A stretch of DNA of 64,000 nt from Acetobacterium bakii (GTDB lineage Bacteria > Bacillota > Clostridia > Eubacteriales > Eubacteriaceae): contig NZ_LGYO01000006.1 in assembly GCF_001263355.1 (NCBI RefSeq), forward strand, positions 48,538-112,537, in the 5' to 3' direction. A program made the translations under genes and the position numbers. The notes beneath the pieces were generated by a model. It did no database searches. It saw only the letters and a list, made by a program, of their open reading frames with translations, and was not told the DNA's origin. This document shows, in pieces, positions 23,514-33,091 of the stretch. Position 1 is the first letter of the stretch, and each line of letters starts with the position of its first letter.

Positions 23514-25922
23514 GTGAATAGAAAAATCAGAGCACAACGAGAGCTGGGACCCGGAAATAAACAGAAAAAAATTCTTTCTGCAATGGTCCTCCTTTCGGTG
23601 TGCTTAATTATTATTATTGGAAGATTGTTTTTTGTACAGATTGTTGGTTCCACCGGGAAATATGCAAGACAGGTTGACCAATTGGTTGAGGAAGTTCCTA
23701 TTAAAGCATCACGTGGGGATATCTATGATCGGAATAACAATGTTTTGGCTAAGGATTCCTCTGCATCAGCGATCAATGTGATTCCTTTTGAAGTGGAGAA
23801 CCCGGAAAAATTAATCAATACATTGGCGACGCGATTGAGTTTAAAGCCTGAAGATGTAAAAAATCAGATTACTGTTTTAGAAAATGATATTGTGGAAGTT
23901 AAGACGGGGATCAGTGGGGATAAAGCCAAAACCATTCTCAGTCACAATTTTCCTGGAGTAACCATTGATGACAGCAACCTTTATTTTGAACCCATCCTAA
24001 TTACCGACCCTGATGGGGTTGCCAAAGCGCTGGCAGCAGATTTGGAAACTGCCTATGAAGATCTATACGATAAAGCCACCCAAAAGGAAGGCCAACCGGT
24101 TCTGATTAAAGGAAAAGTGGACAATACTCTGGCCCAGGAAATTAAAGAATCCGAGAAGATTCTCGATGAAAACGGAGAGGTTGATAGTTACAATGGCATC
24201 GAAATATTAGATGACTACCGTCGCTATTATACCAATGGTAATTTTGCTTCCTATATTCTTGGTTTTACCGGTCTTGATTATACCGGGCTTTATGGGGTTG
24301 AGTCCACTTATGATGACATTCTTAAGGGAGATGATGGGGTTGTTTATTTTCAAAAAGATGCCAACGGCAATCAGATTCCATCTCAAACAAAAATACTCAA
24401 AGAACCAACCCAGGGTGAAGATATTGTCTTAACCATTGATAGCAATATCCAGTTAATGGCGGAAAATGCTGTGGCTCAGGCCGCCGCTCAATGGAAAACG
24501 AAAAGCGTTACGGCTATTATTATGGATGCAAAAACAGGCGATATTCTGGCCATGACATCAAAGCCGGATTACAACCTGAATGATCCATTCACCCTTGATG
24601 CGGCCTTTTTACAAACCCATGCAGCCGATTTACAGGGAAAGACAACAGAAGAACAATTAGCAGAAATGTATAAAAATCCGGCCGTAAGCTTTATTTACGA
24701 ACCGGGTTCAACCTTTAAAGCCCTCACCGGGTCAGCCGCCCTTGAAGAGGGTGTGGTGACGCCGGAGACTATTGTTTATTGTTCCGGATCCATTCAAGTA
24801 GGTGATGCTGTCATTAACTGTGCCACCGGACCCCATGGAGCCGAAACCGTTTCGGATGCTATAGCCCACTCCTGTAATCCTGGGCTGGTTCAGATCATTG
24901 AAGCCATGGACCCCGATGTTTTTTATCAGTATGTTTATAATTTTGGGTTAGGTGCACGAACCGGTATTGAATTAGATGGTGAAGAGTCTGGAATTATCAA
25001 CCGACTGCCAACCGAAAACGGCAGCATCAATGAAGTGGATTATGCAACCTTTTCCTTTGGACAAGGTTTGGCAACAACTCCTATTCAGATGATTTCGGCG
25101 CTCAACTGTGTAGTAAATAATGGTTATTACGTTAATCCAACCATTATTTCCAATGCCACCAAGGGAAAAGAAACGGAGTCATTAAAACAGATTATCTCAA
25201 AAGAAACATCTCTGGCAACCCGCGAAATCATGCGTAAGGTTGTGGGATACGACAGTGAAATGTCTTCTCTTTCCGAAGGGTACAGTATTGGCGGTAAAAC
25301 AGGAACAGCTGAAAAATTCATTGATGGTGCGTACTCGAGCAGTAAATATGTTACATCTTTTTATTGCTTTGCACCAATCGAAGATCCTAAATATTCGATT
25401 CTGGTAGTTTTGGATGAACCCGCCGTCGGTGCTTACGGAAGTACCAGTGCGGCACCAACAGCCATAAGCCTAATGAAACAGGCTTTGAATTACAGCTCAG
25501 CGGATGCCGAGCTTACCGACGCAAATTCCCAGGAGATACAAAAAGGGGCAATTACGATTCCCGACCTCCTAGGGCAGCAAAAAGATTTTGCAGCCAGCAT
25601 TCTCGATGAAAAGGGCATTCGCTACAGTTTTGATCTTGGCCAGGGTGGCGATGTTGTACAAAGCCAAAGCATCCCTGTCGGTTCGATTTATGATGTGAAT
25701 ACCGAGTTGGTTTTAACACTGGGGGCACCTGCCAGCGAAACAACCGGTACTGTGATTGTACCTGATGTCAAGGGTCTTTCCATTCAAAGCGCCAACGAAA
25801 TTTTATCCGGTCTGGGATTAAATCTTCAAATGGTCGGCAATGGTTTTGCCACAAGTCAAATTCCTGCACCATCCACCGTTGTGGAAAAGGGCAGTGACAT
25901 CACTGTCACCTTTGCCCCATAA
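23514..25922 (+). CDS. class B penicillin-binding protein with PASTA domains (FtsI/SpoVD type)
   Basis: An 802-residue D,D-transpeptidase that crosslinks septal peptidoglycan. One N-terminal membrane helix (about 24-44) is followed by the dimerisation domain (from RGDIYDRNNNVLA). The transpeptidase domain has the active Ser in GSTFKA (SxxK), a second motif in SHSCNPG (SxN) and the third in GGKTGTAEKF (KTG). Two C-terminal PASTA domains begin IPDLLGQ and VPDVKGL. The start is GTG at 23514 with TTGGAG upstream. PBP2B/FtsI and SpoVD cannot be told apart from this alone. murE, which often follows, is not present here. Confidence 0.92.
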   Translation: MNRKIRAQRELGPGNKQKKILSAMVLLSVCLIIIIGRLFFVQIVGSTGKYARQVDQLVEEVPIKASRGDIYDRNNNVLAKDSSASAINVIPFEVENPEKLINTLATRLSLKPEDVKNQITVLENDIVEVKTGISGDKAKTILSHNFPGVTIDDSNLYFEPILITDPDGVAKALAADLETAYEDLYDKATQKEGQPVLIKGKVDNTLAQEIKESEKILDENGEVDSYNGIEILDDYRRYYTNGNFASYILGFTGLDYTGLYGVESTYDDILKGDDGVVYFQKDANGNQIPSQTKILKEPTQGEDIVLTIDSNIQLMAENAVAQAAAQWKTKSVTAIIMDAKTGDILAMTSKPDYNLNDPFTLDAAFLQTHAADLQGKTTEEQLAEMYKNPAVSFIYEPGSTFKALTGSAALEEGVVTPETIVYCSGSIQVGDAVINCATGPHGAETVSDAIAHSCNPGLVQIIEAMDPDVFYQYVYNFGLGARTGIELDGEESGIINRLPTENGSINEVDYATFSFGQGLATTPIQMISALNCVVNNGYYVNPTIISNATKGKETESLKQIISKETSLATREIMRKVVGYDSEMSSLSEGYSIGGKTGTAEKFIDGAYSSSKYVTSFYCFAPIEDPKYSILVVLDEPAVGAYGSTSAAPTAISLMKQALNYSSADAELTDANSQEIQKGAITIPDLLGQQKDFAASILDEKGIRYSFDLGQGGDVVQSQSIPVGSIYDVNTELVLTLGAPASETTGTVIVPDVKGLSIQSANEILSGLGLNLQMVGNGFATSQIPAPSTVVEKGSDITVTFAP

Positions 25923-25985
25923 TGAATAAAAAAAGAAAAGCAAGTATAAATCCTGCTTCAGACGATCAACAAAGCAGAGAAGTAA

Positions 25986-26030
25986 GTCCTGGGGACAATC
26001 GTAACAACGATTTACCATTGTCCTCAGGAC
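25986..26030 (+). repeat. dispersed palindromic repeat, copy D (short form)
   Basis: 45 bp: only the outer stem remains (GTCCTGGGGACAATCGTAAC joined to AACGATTTACCATTGTCC and CTCAGGAC). The inner hairpin has been lost. Flanks AGTAA and CGGGTTTGTCA match copy A. A host hairpin is duplicated on both sides (25931-25958 and 26041-26070). Confidence 0.88.
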
Positions 26031-26048
26031 GGGTTTGTCAAGAAAAGT

Positions 26049-26080
26049 AAGCAAGTGTAAATCCTTGCTTTTCTTTATTT
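26049..26080 (+). terminator. terminator after the PBP gene, distal copy
   Basis: AAGCAAG/CTTGCTT stem with an 8-base loop followed by TTCTTTATTT. A diverged copy of the same hairpin sits at 25931-25958, before repeat D. Confidence 0.75.
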
Positions 26081-26088
26081 GCAAAGTT

Positions 26089-26097
26089 TGATATAAT
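26089..26097 (+). promoter_or_regulatory. extended -10 promoter for murF
   Basis: TGA followed directly by TATAAT (26092-26097), about 68 bases before murF. No good -35 is seen. It would let murF and the genes after it be transcribed despite the terminator. Confidence 0.5.
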
Positions 26098-26164
26098 ATC
26101 ATGGTCTTTTTATATAGAAAGAAGTACCTAAAATATTATCAGAAAGATCAGGTAAGATTAATCT

Positions 26165-27538
26165 ATGGAAAGTATTACAATTGATGAAATTCTAGAGATT
26201 ACCCGGGGAGAACTACTCCAGGGGAAAACAGATCTGGAAATTACCGGTGTTGCCATTGACAGCCGAATAGTAAGGCCTGGTGATTTGTATATACCCATTG
26301 TGGGGGAAAATAACAATGGACATGTTTTTATTGTTAAAGCTTGTGAAAACGGCGGATTAGTTACGCTCACCCAGGAGCGCCATGAGGCGTTTCCCGCAGA
26401 TATGACGGTTATTTTTGTAACATCCACATTGGAAGCGATGAAAACATTGGCAGCCTTTCATCGGCATCGGTATGAAGTATCGGTTATTGCCATAACCGGA
26501 AGCAGCGGAAAAACAACCACCAAGGATTTGGTCGCCGCGGTGCTTTCACAAAAATATAATACTTTGAAAACCCAGGGAAATTTCAATAATGAATATGGGA
26601 TTCCGCAAACACTGTTTCATCTAAATCCAGAGCATGAAATTGCAGTCATTGAAATGGGCATGGATCATACAGGTGATATTACCAAATCAATTCACGAAGT
26701 TGACCCGGAGATCGGTGTTATTACAAATATCGGGTTAGCTCATATTGAAACCCTGAAAACCCAGGAAAATATTTTTCTGGCTAAAAAAGAAATTCTTCAG
26801 ACCCTGGGCAATGAAAATATCGCACTCGTTAATGGGGATGATCCGTTTTTGGTAAAATTAAGGGATGAAGCGCATAATTTTAAAGTAAAAACCTTTGGTA
26901 TTCATGGTAAACATAACCTTAAGGTTTTGGATTACGACTCCCACAGCCGGGGACTGAATATGACTGTGAACTGGGAAGGACAACAGGAAAGTTATGTTTT
27001 CAACTATCCCGGGGAGCACAATCTTTATAATTGCATGGTCGCTATTTGGCTGGGACATTATTATCATATGACTCAGATGGAAATTCAAAAGGGTTTGACT
27101 GCCTTTGTTCCCAGTCAGAATCGAATGAATATTTTTTATGTAGGAGAAATGAAGGTTATAAATGATTCCTATAATGCCAATCCCGACGCAATGAAGGGTG
27201 CATTGGATGTTTTAAGTACCATGAAAACCGACTATAAACGTTCCATTGCAATTCTTGGAGATATGCTGGAAATGGGCGATCACGGCCCGGCGGCACACTT
27301 TAAAACCGGTGAATACGCCAGGACCAGAGCCGATGTTCTCATCGGGGTCGGTCCTCTGGGTGCAGAAATCTGCCGGGGCTACGGCTCGGAAGCGGGGCTG
27401 GTGTATCATGTAGCGGATGCAGCGGCTGCAGGACAGTGCATTGCTTCAATTATGACGACCGGAGATATTATTCTAATTAAAGCTTCCCGGGGAATGGGCC
27501 TGGAAAAAACAATTGATTACATCAAAGGGGAAAAATAA
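26165..27538 (+). CDS. murF: UDP-N-acetylmuramoyl-tripeptide--D-alanyl-D-alanine ligase
   Basis: Adds D-Ala-D-Ala to the UDP-MurNAc-tripeptide, the last cytoplasmic step of the stem peptide. 457 residues in the Mur ligase three-domain layout: an N-terminal uridine-binding domain (VAIDSRIVRPGDLYI), the ATP loop GSSGKTTTKD (about 111-120), the central VIEMGMDHTGDI, and the C-terminal domain with VINDSYNANPDAM, the MurF hallmark. Its last base overlaps the mraY start. It has its own probable promoter, after the terminator and repeat D. Confidence 0.96.
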   Translation: MESITIDEILEITRGELLQGKTDLEITGVAIDSRIVRPGDLYIPIVGENNNGHVFIVKACENGGLVTLTQERHEAFPADMTVIFVTSTLEAMKTLAAFHRHRYEVSVIAITGSSGKTTTKDLVAAVLSQKYNTLKTQGNFNNEYGIPQTLFHLNPEHEIAVIEMGMDHTGDITKSIHEVDPEIGVITNIGLAHIETLKTQENIFLAKKEILQTLGNENIALVNGDDPFLVKLRDEAHNFKVKTFGIHGKHNLKVLDYDSHSRGLNMTVNWEGQQESYVFNYPGEHNLYNCMVAIWLGHYYHMTQMEIQKGLTAFVPSQNRMNIFYVGEMKVINDSYNANPDAMKGALDVLSTMKTDYKRSIAILGDMLEMGDHGPAAHFKTGEYARTRADVLIGVGPLGAEICRGYGSEAGLVYHVADAAAAGQCIASIMTTGDIILIKASRGMGLEKTIDYIKGEK

Positions 27539-28512
27539 TGGAAATAACAACCTTAAAAGCGGGAATGATTAGTTTATTAATTGCTTTTGCAGTGGTCCAT
27601 TTGATAACCCCTCATTTTATACCGATGTTAAAACGACTCAAATTCGGACAATCCATCCGTGAAGAAGGCCCCAAGAGTCATCTTGAGAAATCCGGAACCC
27701 CAACCATGGGCGGTTTGGTTATTCAGCTGGGGATTTTGGTGGCGGTGATTATATTATCGCTGGTCATCGGAAGTTTTAACTTTTTCCCGGTGCTGGTAAT
27801 GGTTTTTTTTGGAGTGATTGGGTTTATCGATGATTACATAAAAGTTGCCAAAAAACACAACCTGGGTTTACGGGCTTGGCAAAAGTTGGTGCTCCAATTT
27901 GCTGGGGCACTGGCCATTGCCCTTTATGCTTATTACAGTCCCACCATCGGGTCGGAACTGGTGGTTCCCTTTATGAGTCAGACCGTTGATTTCGGGTTCT
28001 GGTATGTGCCCTTTACCTTTATTGCCATTGTTGCCATTGTCAATGCGGTCAATCTGACGGATGGTCTCGACGGTTTAGCTGCGGGAGTGACGGCAATTGT
28101 ATCAGTTTTCTTTTTTGTTGGCTCGTTAATGTTGCCGGAAGCTGCCACAACTGTTTTTATTGGCGGCGTGATCGGTGCCTGTTTAGGATTTTTGAGACAC
28201 AATTCAAACCCCGCGGCAATTTTCATGGGAGATACCGGTTCTATGGCCCTGGGCGGAGCGGTTGTGGTCATGGCTATTCTTACCCGGCTCCAGATATTTT
28301 TGCTCATTGCCGGAGGTCTCTTTGTCATTGAGGCTTTATCGGTGGTCATTCAAGTGGGCTATTTTAAAGCAACCAAGGGCAAGCGCTTTTTCAAAATGGC
28401 ACCGATCCATCACCATTATGAATTAGCCGGTTGGAGCGAAACCCGTGTTGTGACGGTCTTTTGGGTTGTAACTGCTATTTTTGTTACCATTGCATTTATT
28501 TGTTTAGTTTAG
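27538..28512 (+). CDS. mraY: phospho-N-acetylmuramoyl-pentapeptide transferase
   Basis: Transfers phospho-MurNAc-pentapeptide to undecaprenyl phosphate to make lipid I at the membrane. 324 residues, about ten membrane helices. Signature regions: EEGPKSHLEKSGTPTMGG, GFIDDYIKVAKKHNLGL (catalytic Asp pair), NAVNLTDGLDGLAAG, FMGDTGSMALGG, and PIHHHYELAGWSE near the C-terminus. It shares the TAATG junction with murF. Confidence 0.97.
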   Translation: MEITTLKAGMISLLIAFAVVHLITPHFIPMLKRLKFGQSIREEGPKSHLEKSGTPTMGGLVIQLGILVAVIILSLVIGSFNFFPVLVMVFFGVIGFIDDYIKVAKKHNLGLRAWQKLVLQFAGALAIALYAYYSPTIGSELVVPFMSQTVDFGFWYVPFTFIAIVAIVNAVNLTDGLDGLAAGVTAIVSVFFFVGSLMLPEAATTVFIGGVIGACLGFLRHNSNPAAIFMGDTGSMALGGAVVVMAILTRLQIFLLIAGGLFVIEALSVVIQVGYFKATKGKRFFKMAPIHHHYELAGWSETRVVTVFWVVTAIFVTIAFICLV

Positions 28513-28524
28513 GAGAGTGTCTTG

Positions 28525-29886
28525 ATGAAAAAAACCACATTAGTTATTGGTGCTGCCCGAAGCGGGGTAGCTGTAAGTGAATTATTATTATCCCGAGGAG
28601 AATCGGTTGTATTAACAGATACACGATCGTCTCGGATTGTTTTAGAGGAATCACCGCAAATATCGGATTACGAGAAAAACCCGTTATTTGAAACGGTTTT
28701 TGGAATCCAGGTCAGCCCGGAGATTCTCAGTGAAATTGATGAGGTCGTGATAAGTCCGGGGGTGCCACTGACTATTCCTATTGTCAAAGCAGCATATGAG
28801 CAGGGGGTTCCTGTCATTGGAGAGGTGGAAATCGCCTATCGACTGACAAAAACGCCTTTTATTGCAATTACCGGTACCAATGGAAAAACAACAACCACCA
28901 CCTTACTGGGGGAAATCTTTAAGGCCTCAGGCAGGGGCACCTATGTAGTGGGAAACATTGGTGATCCAATTACAAATTATGTAGCAAATGCCAAAGAAGA
29001 CGAAGTTTTTATAACCGAAATCAGCAGTTTTCAGTTGGAAACCATTGATGCATTTCGACCAAAAACAGCAGTCATTTTAAATCTCACACCGGATCATCTG
29101 GATCGCCATTTATCCATGGAGAATTATGTGGGGGCCAAGGGTCGGATTTTTGAAAATCAAAAGCCCGAGGACTTACTGGTTTTAAATGCAGATGACCCAT
29201 TGGTTTGCGAACTTGGTGGAAAGGCAATTTCCCGGAAGGCGTACTTTAGTTATAAACAAGCTCTGGATTATGGCGCCTGGTGTCTTGATGGTGAGATCTT
29301 TATCAATGACGGCAAACAGACTATTTTTGTGTGTCTCGAGTCGGTATTGGGTATCGTCGGACCTCACAATACCATGAATGCACTGGCGGCCATCACAGCC
29401 GCCTGTTTTTCAGGGGTAGCCATGGATGTGATCGTCTCGGTGTTAAAATCCTTTAAAGGAGTTGAACATCGACTGGAATGGGTGGGGTGCTTTTCGGGAG
29501 TCACTTATATCAACGACTCAAAGGGGACTAATACCAATGCTACGATTACCGCACTAAATGCCGTAAGCCAACCCATTATTTTATTGGCCGGCGGCTATGA
29601 TAAAAAAGAAGATTATTCTGACTTGATGGCTTTGGTATCAAAACGGGTAAAGCGGCTCATTGTGCTGGGCGTGACCGCCAATGATTTGATTAAAGCAGCC
29701 AATGAAAAAGGATTTAAGAACATCACAAAGGTTGAAAATTATGAAGAAGCGGTTGCTGTTGCAAAAGCTGAAGCAGAACCGGGCGAAACGGTTTTACTCT
29801 CACCGGCCTGTGCCAGTTGGGACATGTATGATAATTATGAAATCCGGGGCAGAGTTTTCAAAGAACTGGTGGCGAAAGATCAATAA
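28525..29886 (+). CDS. murD: UDP-N-acetylmuramoylalanine--D-glutamate ligase
   Basis: Adds D-glutamate to UDP-MurNAc-L-Ala. About 453 residues. The N-terminal Rossmann-like domain starts TLVIGAARSGVAVSELLL. The ATP loop is ITGTNGKTTTTTL (about 113-125), then NIGDP, TEISSFQLET, LNLTPDHLDRH and the C-terminal YINDSKGTNTNAT and SPACASWDMYDNYEIRG, which are MurD-specific. A TTG 3 bases earlier also opens the frame, but AGGAGAG has a 7-base spacing to the ATG at 28525. Confidence 0.96.
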   Translation: MKKTTLVIGAARSGVAVSELLLSRGESVVLTDTRSSRIVLEESPQISDYEKNPLFETVFGIQVSPEILSEIDEVVISPGVPLTIPIVKAAYEQGVPVIGEVEIAYRLTKTPFIAITGTNGKTTTTTLLGEIFKASGRGTYVVGNIGDPITNYVANAKEDEVFITEISSFQLETIDAFRPKTAVILNLTPDHLDRHLSMENYVGAKGRIFENQKPEDLLVLNADDPLVCELGGKAISRKAYFSYKQALDYGAWCLDGEIFINDGKQTIFVCLESVLGIVGPHNTMNALAAITAACFSGVAMDVIVSVLKSFKGVEHRLEWVGCFSGVTYINDSKGTNTNATITALNAVSQPIILLAGGYDKKEDYSDLMALVSKRVKRLIVLGVTANDLIKAANEKGFKNITKVENYEEAVAVAKAEAEPGETVLLSPACASWDMYDNYEIRGRVFKELVAKDQ

Positions 29887-29904
29887 GAAATTTAGGAGTA
29901 GACA

Positions 29905-30999
29905 ATGAAGTCAGGTAAAATAGATCGTCCCTTTCTTATTGCGTTGATGATACTAGCGGGAATTGGGGTAATAATGGTTTTTAGTGCCAGCATGTATTCG
30001 TCAACCATTAGTGGAGAAAAGGGGTATGCCCTGTTTTTGAAACAACTTATTTTTGTTATTATTGGTGTAATCGTCATGTCGATTATGAGCAGAGTAGATT
30101 ACCGGACTTATCAGAAATATTATTTAATAGGCCTGGGTATATCAATTTTTCTTCTGATCATTGTTCTGATACCGGGAATCGGACTTAAGGTTAACGATGC
30201 CAGACGCTGGCTTGATTTTAGGATAACAACCTTTCAGCCATCGGAATTTGCAAAGGTGGCGGGCATCCTTTATTTTAGCACCATTCTTTCCAAAAGACCG
30301 GAAATCATTAAAGAACCCAGTCCCCTCTTTTGGAATTGCATCATGCCCATGGGGGTTATCTGCGCACTGACAGCCATTGAACCATCCCTGAGTGCGGCCA
30401 TGGCCATTGCCATGGGGATGTGCGGGGTGTTGTATTTTGCGGGAATAAAATTCAAAACGTTTTTACCCTACCTGGGTGCCGGACTTTTGGCGGTTACGGC
30501 GCTGATGATTGCCGAGCCGTGGCGGTTGGATCGGTTTAATGTGTTTTTAGGGAAAGGCGGTTATGATTATCAGATAACCCAATCTCTATTGGCTATTGGT
30601 ACCGGCGGTTTTTTTGGTCGGGGTTTGGGAAATGGAAAACAGAAATTTTTATTCCTTCCGGAATTACAAAATGACTTTATCTTTGCAAACATTGCCGAGG
30701 AGTTTGGATTTATCGGCTGTATTCTTGTTTTGGGATTATTTGCGTTTATTATCTGGCGTGGATTTAAAATTGCCCAAAAGGCGCCGGATACTTTTAGTTA
30801 TTTGTATACCAGCAGTGTCATGCTGTTACTGGCGTTCCAGGTGTTGGTTAACATTGGGGTGGCCACTGCAATTATTCCCGTTACCGGGATGGCGCTTCCA
30901 TTTATCAGTGCCGGGGGGACGTCCATGGTGGTGCTTTTTGCTATGATGGGCCCGATTTTAAACATTTCCAGGCAGGTTGATCTCAGAAAAAAAAAGTAG
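29905..30999 (+). CDS. ftsW: FtsW/RodA/SpoVE-family peptidoglycan polymerase
   Basis: A SEDS glycosyltransferase that polymerises lipid II, probably with the class B PBP encoded upstream. 364 residues, about ten membrane helices. Signature: DARRWLDFRITTFQPSEFAK (catalytic Asp region), a large loop with YQITQSLLAIGTGGFFGRG and LGNGKQKFLFLPELQNDFIF, and the C-terminal GMALPFISAGGTSM. The position between murD and murG supports FtsW or SpoVE over RodA. A GGAG site lies before the ATG. Confidence 0.93.
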   Translation: MKSGKIDRPFLIALMILAGIGVIMVFSASMYSSTISGEKGYALFLKQLIFVIIGVIVMSIMSRVDYRTYQKYYLIGLGISIFLLIIVLIPGIGLKVNDARRWLDFRITTFQPSEFAKVAGILYFSTILSKRPEIIKEPSPLFWNCIMPMGVICALTAIEPSLSAAMAIAMGMCGVLYFAGIKFKTFLPYLGAGLLAVTALMIAEPWRLDRFNVFLGKGGYDYQITQSLLAIGTGGFFGRGLGNGKQKFLFLPELQNDFIFANIAEEFGFIGCILVLGLFAFIIWRGFKIAQKAPDTFSYLYTSSVMLLLAFQVLVNIGVATAIIPVTGMALPFISAGGTSMVVLFAMMGPILNISRQVDLRKKK

Positions 31000-31015
31000 A
31001 ACAGCGAGGAAGAAA

Positions 31016-32116
31016 ATGCGAGTACTCATTGCAGCAGGCGGTACCGGTGGGCATATTTATCCGGGACTTGCCATCGCCCAAAAAATAAAAAAAGAAAATC
31101 CTGATGCCGAAATTATTTTCATTGGATCAATGGTTGGCATGGAGAAAAATATTATTCCGCAAACCGGGTATCCCATTGAATATGTTCGAGTTCGCGGTTT
31201 TGAACGGGGGTTGTCACTGGAAACAGTGGCGGCGGTTAAAGGAATCGTTGACGGCTTGATGGATTCTCGAAAAATTTTAAAACGCCTTTCCCCGGATTTG
31301 GTCATTGGCACCGGCGGTTTTACCTCGGGCCCATTGTTACTGCTGGCAAGCCGGAGAAAGATACCGACAATGATCCACGAACAAAATGCGTATCCGGGAC
31401 GAGCCAATCGCATGTTGGGGAAAAAAGTGGATCGTATTGCCATCAGCTTTCAGGAAGCGGCATGTTACTTTCCCGATGGAAAAACCTTTCTGGCAGGTAA
31501 CCCGGTGGGATCAGAATACCTTGATTTAAATACAGCAGATTGCCGAAAAAGTCTGGGACTTTTGGATTCTCAGAAGATGATTTTAATTATGGGGGGAAGC
31601 CAGGGCGCCGGATCCATTAATGATGGTGCATTAACCCTGATGAAAGCCTGGGAGAATAGAAATGATCGGGTGATTTACCATCTCACCGGAAAACAGCAAT
31701 ACGATGAGGTGCTAAAGGCTTTTAGTGGTCTGGGAATAAAATCATCAGAAAATAATCATATTCAGGCATACAGCAATGAGGTTTACCGGCTTTTAGGAGC
31801 TGCAGACCTTGTGGTCAGCCGTGCGGGAGCTATGTCAGTGGCGGAAATCGCCGCGGCGGGAACAGCCTCAGTTTTGGTTCCCTACCCCATGGCAGCCGGA
31901 AACCACCAGGATTTTAATGCCCGGGTTCTTACTGATCAGGGTGCCGGTATTTTAATTGAAGACGCGATGCTAACCCCAGAATTACTGTGGGAAACCGTCG
32001 AAGAATTATTAAATGACGAAACCCGATTGAAAAAAATGGGGAAAATTTCAAAAAGCTTAAGAATTCTCGATGCCGGGGATCGTATTTATGAGGAAATAAA
32101 TAAACTTATGGAGTAA
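31016..32116 (+). CDS. murG: UDP-N-acetylglucosamine--lipid I GlcNAc transferase
   Basis: Adds GlcNAc to lipid I to form lipid II on the inner membrane face. About 366 residues, GT-B fold: the N-terminal glycine-rich loop AAGGTGGHIYPGLAIA, TGGFTSGPLL, HEQNAYPGRANR, the second domain's IMGGSQGAGSIN, and the UDP-binding region SRAGAMSVAEIAAAGTA and PYPMAAGNHQ. The frame is open from 30977 inside ftsW, but GAGGAAG before the ATG at 31016 sets the start. The stop overlaps ftsQ. Confidence 0.96.
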   Translation: MRVLIAAGGTGGHIYPGLAIAQKIKKENPDAEIIFIGSMVGMEKNIIPQTGYPIEYVRVRGFERGLSLETVAAVKGIVDGLMDSRKILKRLSPDLVIGTGGFTSGPLLLLASRRKIPTMIHEQNAYPGRANRMLGKKVDRIAISFQEAACYFPDGKTFLAGNPVGSEYLDLNTADCRKSLGLLDSQKMILIMGGSQGAGSINDGALTLMKAWENRNDRVIYHLTGKQQYDEVLKAFSGLGIKSSENNHIQAYSNEVYRLLGAADLVVSRAGAMSVAEIAAAGTASVLVPYPMAAGNHQDFNARVLTDQGAGILIEDAMLTPELLWETVEELLNDETRLKKMGKISKSLRILDAGDRIYEEINKLME

Positions 32117-32952
32117 TGATGAAACGATCCAGAATAGGAAACCACAATGATACGCGAAAGCTGTCCGAAATGACCAGACAAGCGTTGCGAGAGCAACGCC
32201 GTATCCAACGAAAAAAGAATAAGCGTAAACGGATTGTCAAGCGGTCCATTACAACCCTCGTTATCCTTGCTTTAATTGGAGTGATAAGCTTTTTTGTTTA
32301 TCAGGCTATGGAACAGGGCTTATTTAATGTTACGGAAATTGAAGTGGTTGGAAATGAAATCATCGATGCCCAATCGGTTATTGATGCCTCGGGCATTCAA
32401 ATCGGCGAGAGTATTTTCTTAGTGGATTTAAATAGGGCCAATTACCAGATCAATGCGCTTCTTAATTTGGATGATCTGGAAATCACCAAGATTATGCCAA
32501 ATAAAATTCTGGTCCGGATGCAGGAGTCCACCCCCATCTGTGCCATTAATTTTGAAGATAAAGTAACTTACATTTCAAGAGACTATAAGCTTATTGAAAA
32601 TGGGGATTACCTGCGAAAAACTGACATCCCTATTATTATTGGATCTGAAAGTGTGACCATTTCGGATATCGGCAAAAAGGTTGTGGTGGAACCCTATTGG
32701 CGTTTTGATACGATTATGAATATCTTAAAAGATCTTCAGGACAATAGCAAGCTTAACAAAATATCGGAAGTAAGGATGACGGACAACAATACCTATGAAA
32801 TTGTCACTAAAAATGGATCCATTCTGATTGTATGGGACTATGATAATTTCGCTGAAAATGAAAATTACATAAACAATACACTCGATCAGAACACCAGTAA
32901 TATGATTATCAATTTAACCGCAGGAACGAAACCTGTGGTTAAACCAAGGTAA
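32116..32952 (+). CDS. ftsQ: cell division protein FtsQ/DivIB
   Basis: A 278-residue bitopic divisome protein. A basic cytoplasmic tail of about 45 residues (REQRRIQRKKNKRKRIVKR) precedes one membrane helix (about 48-68). The extracytoplasmic POTRA domain starts GLFNVTEIEVVGNEIIDAQS and is followed by LDDLEITKIMPNKILVRMQE. It bridges FtsL/DivIC with the synthase in Gram-positive bacteria. Overlaps murG by one base (TAATG). A long palindrome follows its stop. Confidence 0.9.
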   Translation: MMKRSRIGNHNDTRKLSEMTRQALREQRRIQRKKNKRKRIVKRSITTLVILALIGVISFFVYQAMEQGLFNVTEIEVVGNEIIDAQSVIDASGIQIGESIFLVDLNRANYQINALLNLDDLEITKIMPNKILVRMQESTPICAINFEDKVTYISRDYKLIENGDYLRKTDIPIIIGSESVTISDIGKKVVVEPYWRFDTIMNILKDLQDNSKLNKISEVRMTDNNTYEIVTKNGSILIVWDYDNFAENENYINNTLDQNTSNMIINLTAGTKPVVKPR

Positions 32953-32981
32953 CAAATTTTAATTAAGAACCACATTAATCG

Positions 32982-33020
32982 TTAATATCTTTATTAATAC
33001 AGCGTTAATAAAGATATTAA
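32982..33020 (+). terminator. 16-bp perfect palindrome after ftsQ
   Basis: TTAATATCTTTATTAA (32982-32997) and its exact inverse (33005-33020) with a 7-base loop. AT-only stem without a clean T-run (AGGATATTTT follows). It could be a weak terminator or a regulatory site before ftsZ. Confidence 0.5.
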
Positions 33021-33062
33021 AGGATATTTTACTTAATTTATCATGAAAGTGTGATTCAACAG

Positions 33063-33091
33063 TTGAAAAATTTGGAAATAAAGGTTAATAT
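33063..33091 (+). promoter_or_regulatory. candidate ftsZ promoter
   Basis: TTGAAA (33063-33068) and TAATAT (33086-33091) with a 17-base spacer, about 175 bases before the ftsZ start. The 314-base gap between ftsQ and ftsZ holds this and the palindrome; I see no other feature that I can support. Confidence 0.5.
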
